In this document: piece by piece, positions 56,764 to 64,000 of the stretch | Position numbering within the stretch: position 1 is the first letter of the stretch | Layout: the number at the start of each line of letters is the position of its first letter | Source: Haliclystus octoradiatus | Lineage: Eukaryota; Cnidaria; Staurozoa; Stauromedusae; Haliclystidae | Reading direction: 5' to 3' | NCBI GenBank assembly: GCA_916610825.1 | Contig: OU744449.1 | Span: forward strand, 7,336,243 to 7,400,242 | DNA: 64,000 bases | The notes under the pieces: generated by a model | Databases searched by the model: none | What the model saw: the letters and a program-made list of their open reading frames with translations, nothing else | Told to the model about the DNA's origin: nothing | Program-made: the position numbers and the translations under genes

Positions 56764-58951
56764 AATGAAAAGATATCGAAAGAAAACTATATTAATGATA
56801 TTAATGAGTCAATGGAGATTTTGATGCAAATATTACATTCCTGAACAGACAGAAAAAATCTAATCAAAATCTATTGTTATATATGGACAGATGAATGCTT
56901 AAAGTCTGACTGCGAAACAATATTTTGATGAAACAGCATGGTTGAAAGTTTGTAAATGAAGTAGTTTAATTCTGACCATCAATTAAATTTAGATAGGGAT
57001 GACAAATATAAGATTATAATAATGATTATAATTAATAATAATATTATTATCTATCTTTTTTCTAAGTCAAAATTTAAAAAATGGAATATATCTTATGATA
57101 ATTTTGGTATAAAATATATAGTTATGTTATCGTAATATCTATGTAATTTACATGTGAATTGATAATTTAAAAGAATAAATGTATACTTTTAAAACTAGTT
57201 TCAGTTGAACTATAACTAGCATGAAATATCGGAATGACACAATACCAGATATCCTGCAGAATTCGAGTCTTGACCACGATTGTCATTTCATACAAAGATC
57301 TTTATTTTGTGGAATGAAACTGAGGTCAACTATAAGTGGTCAACGGAAGCTGAAGAAAGAGTGACCATTATTTCAACAAGAACGTTACCGAACTGTAGTA
57401 TTATTTCCTGTCAGAAGCCAGAGGGTCTATAGGCTACCAGGCTACCAAATTAGGTATGATGTTGCCCCTTCCATTAAAAGCTGATCCCTGCATTGATCAA
57501 CTAGATCTAGATTTACTTTCGTTGGATTTTGTCTAAAATATTTTTATCAGATTCAAAACCATGATTGATCCAACCGAACGATCATTCGTCGCCAACTATT
57601 TTCCCGTGAGCCATCGAGGGCATCATTGTTGATCCGTTTCCATCTCGACCGATTATTTGAATCATTTGCTACCTTGCAGGCAAGAAGATATTCATACTTT
57701 AACAGAAAACAATCTATCCCCTTTCGCAAATTGGAACGCCTCTCCCGAAGAATACTCAGTAGCGGCATATTTGGTTTCCATTATCTATGAATTATCAAGA
57801 TTTTACCAGTTCAGACTCCTCAAAGACATAAGATTGACCTAGCCTCATTCCATAACGGCTCTCAACTCCACGCAGACGCTCCTGTGAGGCCTAATAAAAT
57901 TCAGCTAGCAAAGGGATGCGTTCAAAATGGCTCAGGCAGGAAAAATCAATCAATCAATCAACCTGGCCAATCACAGAGCAGAACACTGTTGGGCATAAAT
58001 ATAATCATGATTTTGATCCAAAAAAATTTTGCTCGCAAAAATGACCGGCAGGCGCTACGCACTTAGGATCACGTGCACGCTTATTGTTAAAACGCAATGT
58101 TCATTGTTGACATGAATTTTATTATAAGTTAGGCCTGTGTATAACAATTGTTTCAAAGCGAGACGGTTGAATTACGCTAAGCATAAATTCAACTTGTGCT
58201 CGCAGCGGTCGCCGGTCAATTTTGCCCCTTTAAACATCGAATAGGGTGTGTTCCACATATCGATTACCAGTGCCTAGCAACTTGGCAAATTGCATTCAGA
58301 GAAACTAAACTACACAGAAAGCAGCCTGTATACTAAAACAAATAAAACTACATTGAAATACCGTATTACAAAATTTCATTTTCGAAAATTCACTAAATCT
58401 ATAAAAAATAATAATAACCATGTCACAATAAAACAAACAAACAAATAAAAGTAATACTGTAGTAGTGACTTTACAACATCATGTTAATATAATATAACAA
58501 TAATATATATATATAACAACCTCTTTAATTTTAAAAGAGAGAATTAGTAAAGTAGATAATAAACGTATCTTTTTAATAACGTTTTATAATAAGTCGTTGA
58601 CCAAGAAATGATGATTTTAAATAACTGGTGTGATATTTTATCATTATTATTATTATTTATATCGCAAAAACGAAAGTTAACAATTATTTATTTTTCTTAG
58701 ATACCAATAATGTATTTGTCTAGGTAAGATATATAATTAGCAAGTATACACAGTAATCAAAAATAATGATAAAAGTTCAATAAAAATTCAATTTGAATTT
58801 CTCTAATCGACCATATAGCGCAGTTATTTTATTTCCTTTGGACATAAATGTGTTTAGAATGTTTTTTTTAGATACAATTAGGAAAGATCACCATTTTAAC
58901 AACAAATGATGGAGATATTTGCAAGCCATATATTTTAATACTGAACAATTT
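56764..58951. other. Convergent intergenic region RhoGAP / kinase
   Basis: 2.2 kb between two stop codons. It contains the RhoGAP 3' UTR (AATAAA at 57174-57179), then sequence with no recognisable gene, an imperfect inverted segment between about 58010 and 58240 (AAAATGACCGGCAGG with GTCGCCGGTCAATTTT), AT microsatellites, and the kinase 3' UTR (AATAAA on the minus strand at 58828-58833). Confidence 0.6.
57174..57179 (+). terminator. Polyadenylation signal of RhoGAP gene
   Basis: AATAAA about 410 bp downstream of the RhoGAP stop codon, in AT-rich 3' UTR. Assigned by motif and position. Confidence 0.5.
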
Positions 58952-61900
58952 TCACAATGTTCCAATCTTTAAATCTTTACATTTTACCAATAACTTGACT
59001 TTGAGTCCACCATCTGCGACGTCGTGTTTAATTTCAGCTAAATCAGATGGTGCCTCGTTTTCAATATCAATCGATTTTGATCCTCGAACATGAGTAACAT
59101 AAAGTTTACGATATGTTTTTCTTGGACTAGACGGTGAACCTTGAGATGTTTTTCGTCTTAAACTTTTAGAGCGTGATACAGCAGTTGAATGAGTTTTGTC
59201 AGGGAATTTATCTCTTTGTTCATTTTCATGATCACCGTTTACAGGTGCATCAATGGATGTCACTGAGCGTCGTGATTTAGTCTGCGACGTAACTTTTTCA
59301 TCATCAGGACTAGATACCTTAGTAGTTGGGGTTTTTCTTTGTTTATCTCCAGTAGATAGTTTACCGGTTGGTTTGAGTGATATTGCAAATGGTGATGCTG
59401 CTGCTTTGCCATCTTTAGAAGATGCACTACGAATTGAGCTAATTGTATATGTCTTTGGATTATTACTACCTGAGGAGGATTCACGTGTTTTGTTTGACAA
59501 TGTCACATGCTTTTTACTTGATGATTCAGCACCAGGGCTTTGACCAAATTTCATCGTGATTTCTTGGATTTTTGATTGTATTATGTTAGTACCATTATCG
59601 ATCGAGCCTCTTGGTGATGAGGAGGCACTACTTTTAGCGGATGGCACTCGAGTTGTCGTTGGTGACGGTTGCCTTGGTGACGGTGCAGGACTGGATGTCT
59701 TGGTGTCATTCTCTTTACTACCAAATTTGCTAGCCATCATAGCAGTTATGCCTTGACGCACAACAGTTTTACTAGCTGGTGGTGTTGCAGTCGTTGGTGT
59801 GCGATTTCCAGACGTTGCTCCGGCATGACGTTCCCCCGGTGATGTTTGCGCAGTCGGTGTAGTGGCGTCAGAGCCCCAGAACTTACTCGAAAATTGTGAA
59901 GTCTTGGTAGATGATCGGCTGCTACCATCTTGTGATTTTGATGTTTTCAATGGAAGGTTGATATTCCGGCGTGAAGATTCGATTGAACTTGATCTTGTCG
60001 TACCAGTCGTTGCTGACCGTTGTGTTCTACTTTCTGTTGGTGGGCTATCTGCTTCAGTGGATGGTGTCGTTCGATTAGACTCCGTAGTAACCGTAGGAGT
60101 ATCTTCTTCTTCGCTAACACATTTACCGATATCAATATTACCAGGTACAACAGGCGGGGTCGATATATCCTCATATGAAATACTAACTTCTTCTGAATTA
60201 GTCCGTGATAACACTTTTTCGATTTTAATATCACTGTTCTTTCGACGCCCATCGCATCCCTTTGATTCTAAAAGTGGAGAACTGCCACTATTGGAATCAG
60301 AACTTTGTTTTCTAGATGATGAAATATGTTCTTTGGCGGTTGTCTTTGTAGAGCCTTGTACGGACTCTTTCGATGACCTTCTATCGACTTTTGCGGTGGT
60401 CATATCCCCTGACGCTCTACGTTCAAATGTTGACTGCAACGATTGAACAGTTTCTTTTGAAGGCCTTCGACTGCTTGAGTGGCGTTCACTTAGTGGCGTG
60501 TCAGCTGATAGTGTTTCCTTTGAAGACCGGCGTTTATATGTAGTATCGGTATGAGCTGTATGACGTTCAGATGAATCACTCGACAACTCTTTTGACGAAC
60601 GTCTAGGAATGATAGCGTCATGACTACTGCGACGGTTCAAATCAGGTTCTGCTGGTTCTGACGTTGAATCTTTCGACGATTTGCATTCGGTAGTTAGTGG
60701 CAGATCTTTCTTTTTAGCGGCAATCGACACATCTTCAGTTGTTGTGCTCAATTCAATGTTTTCTGTAGACGGACTATCAGCTGGTTGATGTTTTTTCTTT
60801 TGAAGAACAGGCGGTTGCGTTTTCTTCTGGGCGTCTACAGATTCAATCTCTTTGTTATGATCATCATCAACAGACAGAGTTACTTCGTCCTTTTGTGTTG
60901 ATTCTGTCAATGAATTGGTAGATAGATGTTTATCAGCAAAATCACTATCAGGTGTACGACTATCAGGTGTGCCATCAGAAAACGGTGGTGTTGATGGCGT
61001 AAGACATTCACTACTGCTATCACCACTAGCTTTTAATATTTTATTATTATCATTGATATCAAGTGGTTTCAAGATAAATTTATCGTGTTTTAATGATGTT
61101 TGTTCGATTGTTTCCAATTCTTCCATATTCTTTGTTGCATTGTCATTGTGGTGTTGTTGTTGTTGTTCATCCTCATCGTTGATATCATCATTAGATGCAA
61201 CATCTAACTCATCACTACTCACGGTACCTTCTGACTTTAATAATGAACCACATTCACTGAGACCATCGTCTGATTGTAGACCGCTTGTACTATTATCAGC
61301 ACGGTCACTATCTTCCTCATCTTCTAAGATATTATCTTCTTCGTCTTGTAAAACATTATCTACTTCTTCTTCTTCTTCTTCTGAATCTGATTCATAAATT
61401 ATTTTCTCAGCTACAAGAGCAGCAGCAACATCTTCATCTCTATAACCATCAGCCATTTGTTTTAACCAAGGATGTTCTAGTGATTCTCGAGCAGTCATAC
61501 GATCCCTTTAACATAAAAAACAACAAAAACACAAAAGTTAGGTGCGTTGAATAATTTGTCAGACAAGAATTCTGTTTATGCAAACCTGTGGTAAAACTTC
61601 TTTTTATACAATTTATTCGAAACCACAATTTTACAAAACTAAAGAAAAATTGAACCATTCACATATAGTATAGGGCATAACAACTATCCGATTTATTTTT
61701 AGCTGGAAAATTTACACTGATTGGTGTCAACTCAAAAAAAAGAAAATAATATCCAAGGTCAAATTTTTAAGCTTGATCGTTTGTACAAACGTAATTGTTA
61801 AAAGTACATTAGAAATATTACACATTCTCGACATTAACATTTCTTATTGTGAAATATCGCTTTATTATAAACAGTTCGGTTTTTAAGTATTTGCGGAGTA

Positions 61901-63898
61901 AAAATCGTGAACGCACAAATGTAACGTAAGGATTGAAGTTGGTCACGTGGTATTATTAAATCCAATCAACAGTTAAGGAGATGACATCACAGCATGTGCC
62001 AATCTATTTGAAGGCTTTGCTATAAATCCAATGCTATTTTATGCTTTATCAGATCTTAATACATTGTTAAGAAATTACTTGAAATCCATAACAACAACTT
62101 TAAAATTACGTTTATATATATAGAATTATCCACGTAATAACGAAAACCATCATGCACGCATGGCTTCATGGGTGAGATAACAACAGTATTATTAAATCCT
62201 GTAAGTGGTTGTGGAACATTGGTATGATAAAAAATTACATTACTATTATTAAACTATTTGGATTATATAAGCTATGATAATGTTATTACAGGCGACGTCA
62301 GTTCCTTGTTCACCGACTAAGTACTGATGAAGGTTGATGATGAAGGCTAATGGCAAGAAACAACTACTTTTCTGCTGTTAATGACCTTATTATAATCATT
62401 GGCAAAATATTTGGGGGTCAATTTGAAATAAGAGAGAACTGATATATTCTTGAAACGAAAAAGAATTGATATATTCTTGTTACATTTTAAAATTCGTTTA
62501 GTATCTTGAACTCTTAAATGAATGAAGACCAAGCAAGCAAGCAAACAAACAAACAAACAATTCGAGATACACTTGCATTCGCAAGGAATTTATTGTGTTA
62601 ATCTTCTTTATGGAACTTTATGGGTACAAGAATTTCCTGAAAGTGGCACACCCCCGTTAACGTATTTTCATTTTAGGGAGTTGGTCTTTAACCCTCCCTG
62701 ATAAAAATGGGACATCTTGTTTCATCATCATCAGTCATCATAAAGCCTTCAAGCGACATCTTGTTTCGGCCTTTCTCGTCGAGAAAGAACCTTCGTATAC
62801 TTTGGTTTGATCTTGTAAAGAAACATGACGATGCTAGATTTATTGAATTGCTAAACTATTTAGTAGCCAGTAACCTAAGAAACACTGCATAAATAGAATT
62901 GCTCAATCAAATGGGAACCAATATAGAACATTTTGAAAAAAATATAATTATCTGCAGGCACTTGATTCATTCAAGTATCACAACGTTTACTTATTACTGA
63001 AAAAAGTAGAATTCAGGACTGGAAATAAGATACGTTCTCCGACAGATTGTGTCCTTACTGTTACTGTATCATCAGGTCCGATCTAGAATATCCATTAAAA
63101 AGTAATCTAGAGATAATACAACAATGAATTCAATTTGAAATGATCTACAGTCAGGGTTCGACAAAAGTGGGGATCCTGGGATCCTAGATCACGGAAGGCT
63201 AGACAAAATTCAGAAGAAAATTGATGTTTTTAATGATTTATTGGTCAAACATCAACAAAAAAATTCAGAAGAAAATGTTGAAATGCCTCTAGGATTCCAG
63301 AAGGCTGAACCTTTTGTCGGATCCTGTCTACAGTACACATGTATTCGAGAATAAAGATTACACTCTGTTTACATACTTTACAAGAGAACACTGAGCCTCA
63401 AAGGTGATCAAAATCAATGAAATCATAGTTGTCAAAATCAAGCACAGCTGATTGAGTTTGACCGTAATAAATGAGAACAACAAATCAAGGCTCAAATCAA
63501 CTTATGATCTAAATACAAGAAGTGTATTGTAGTAATAGTAAATACTCACCTATCATGAATTAGTTTCAATGTTCAATAATATGGTTACAAAAACAGAGGG
63601 AAACAAAATATATTACGAATTGAGTACATTAAAACATTTTACAAGTGGTGAAGTGGATGGATGGCCAATAGTCATATGTTATTTCCGCCGCGTGGAGAGA
63701 TATTTAAAATGCATAATTAAATAATTGAATACAGACAATACTTACTTTGGTTTTCGAATTAATAATTTTTCAATAAAATCTTTGGCATCCTCAGATATTT
63801 CATCGAATTCTTCTGCGTCAAAATCAAAATCGACTTGTGCTACATTTTGATAGGTTTCCATTACTTCGTCGCCAGCAAAAGGTGAAATACCACTTAAC
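58952..63898 (-). CDS. MLCK/DAPK-type Ser/Thr kinase, C-terminal part
   Basis: C-terminal part of a CAMK-group kinase (myosin light-chain kinase / DAPK / DRAK neighbourhood). Exons: 63746-63898 and 58952-61505. The split AAG codon joins LLIRKPK to DRMTARESLEHPWL in frame. Visible kinase subdomains IX-XI: LSGISPFAGDEVMETYQNVA, SEDAKDFIEKLL and the R-containing DRMTARESLEHPWLKQ. The ATP-binding and catalytic loops lie off the right edge. After the kinase comes a tail of roughly 840 residues. It has an acidic stretch (SDSEEEEEEV and further Glu/Asp), then Ser/Thr/Lys-rich, mostly disordered sequence with repeated RRSSKE/RRSSHD/RRASGD-type motifs, and a basic-hydrophobic end. No ankyrin, Ig or calmodulin domain is evident. 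It may phosphorylate myosin regulatory light chain by family analogy. Which subfamily it belongs to is not settled. Confidence 0.8.
62529..62561. repeat. (CAAG/CAAA)n microsatellite
   Basis: Short run of CAAG followed by CAAA tetranucleotides in the last kinase intron. Confidence 0.85.
63153..63327 (+). mobile_element. MITE family B, well-preserved copy
   Basis: AGGGTTCGACAAAAGTGGGG at the left; TTCAGAAGAAAATGTTGAAA and ATGCCTCTAGGATTCCAGAA inside; CTTTTGTCGGATCCTG at the right. Terminal inverted repeats are readable. Kinase intron. Confidence 0.85.
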
Positions 63899-64000
63899 CT
63901 AAAATCATAGACATGTACATTACAATCAAAACAATGCACAAACAGTTGAGTGATAACTTCGCAAAAATAAACCTTTATTTTAAAAACAAGAATACGATAT

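Noticed and set aside
59862-60446. 194-codon plus-strand open frame (and a further 160-codon one at 60915-61397)
   Set aside because: Antisense shadows of the Ser-rich kinase tail, whose codon pattern opens the complementary frame.

Overview
The window is animal nuclear DNA. It is AT-rich, its genes are split by GT-AG introns into many small exons, and it carries a dense load of short non-autonomous transposons, tRNA-derived SINEs, an L2/CR1-like LINE tail and microsatellites. Gene content (COQ10, a BACE-type aspartic protease, BORCS6, a CARD plus death-domain protein, an ARHGAP9/12/15/27-family RhoGAP, an MLCK/DAPK-type kinase) fits an invertebrate metazoan, most likely a marine one. Echinoderm or hemichordate affinity is only a guess. 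No bacterial operons, CRISPR arrays or functional tRNA/rRNA genes were seen.

Layout. 1-3006 (+): the 3' part of COQ10, whose first exon lies off the left edge. 4928-17834 (-): a beta-secretase-like membrane aspartic protease that I assemble from 18 exons, with an unusual Cys-rich, PSI-like juxtamembrane block. 17835-20853: repeat-filled intergenic DNA. 20854-21372 (-): single-exon BORCS6. 22525-34806 (+): a gene with an N-terminal CARD, a central death domain and a long acidic Asn/Ser-rich tail. Its introns hold a TTCATGAA dyad array, an L2 tail, a SINE and a 1.2-kb (ATT)n array. 35115-56763 (+): an SH3-WW-WW-PH-RhoGAP gene whose 18 exons join in phase to 851 residues. 58952-63898 (-): the last two exons seen of a CAMK-group kinase with a roughly 850-residue Ser/Thr-rich tail. 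The first part of that kinase lies off the right edge.

The genes do not form one pathway. COQ10 is mitochondrial, BORCS6 is lysosomal, the protease is secretory or endosomal, the RhoGAP and the kinase are likely actin/myosin regulators, and the CARD/death-domain protein looks like an innate-immunity or cell-death adaptor. The strongest structural oddity is a tandem array at about 49475-50250. There, the 3' splice site plus the first 41 bases of a RhoGAP PH-domain exon are repeated seven times with a 122-123 bp period. The second theme is abundant foldback elements with near-perfect inverted arms, several of them nested. All exon joins were worked out by hand from splice consensus, frame and family similarity. 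No transcript evidence was available.
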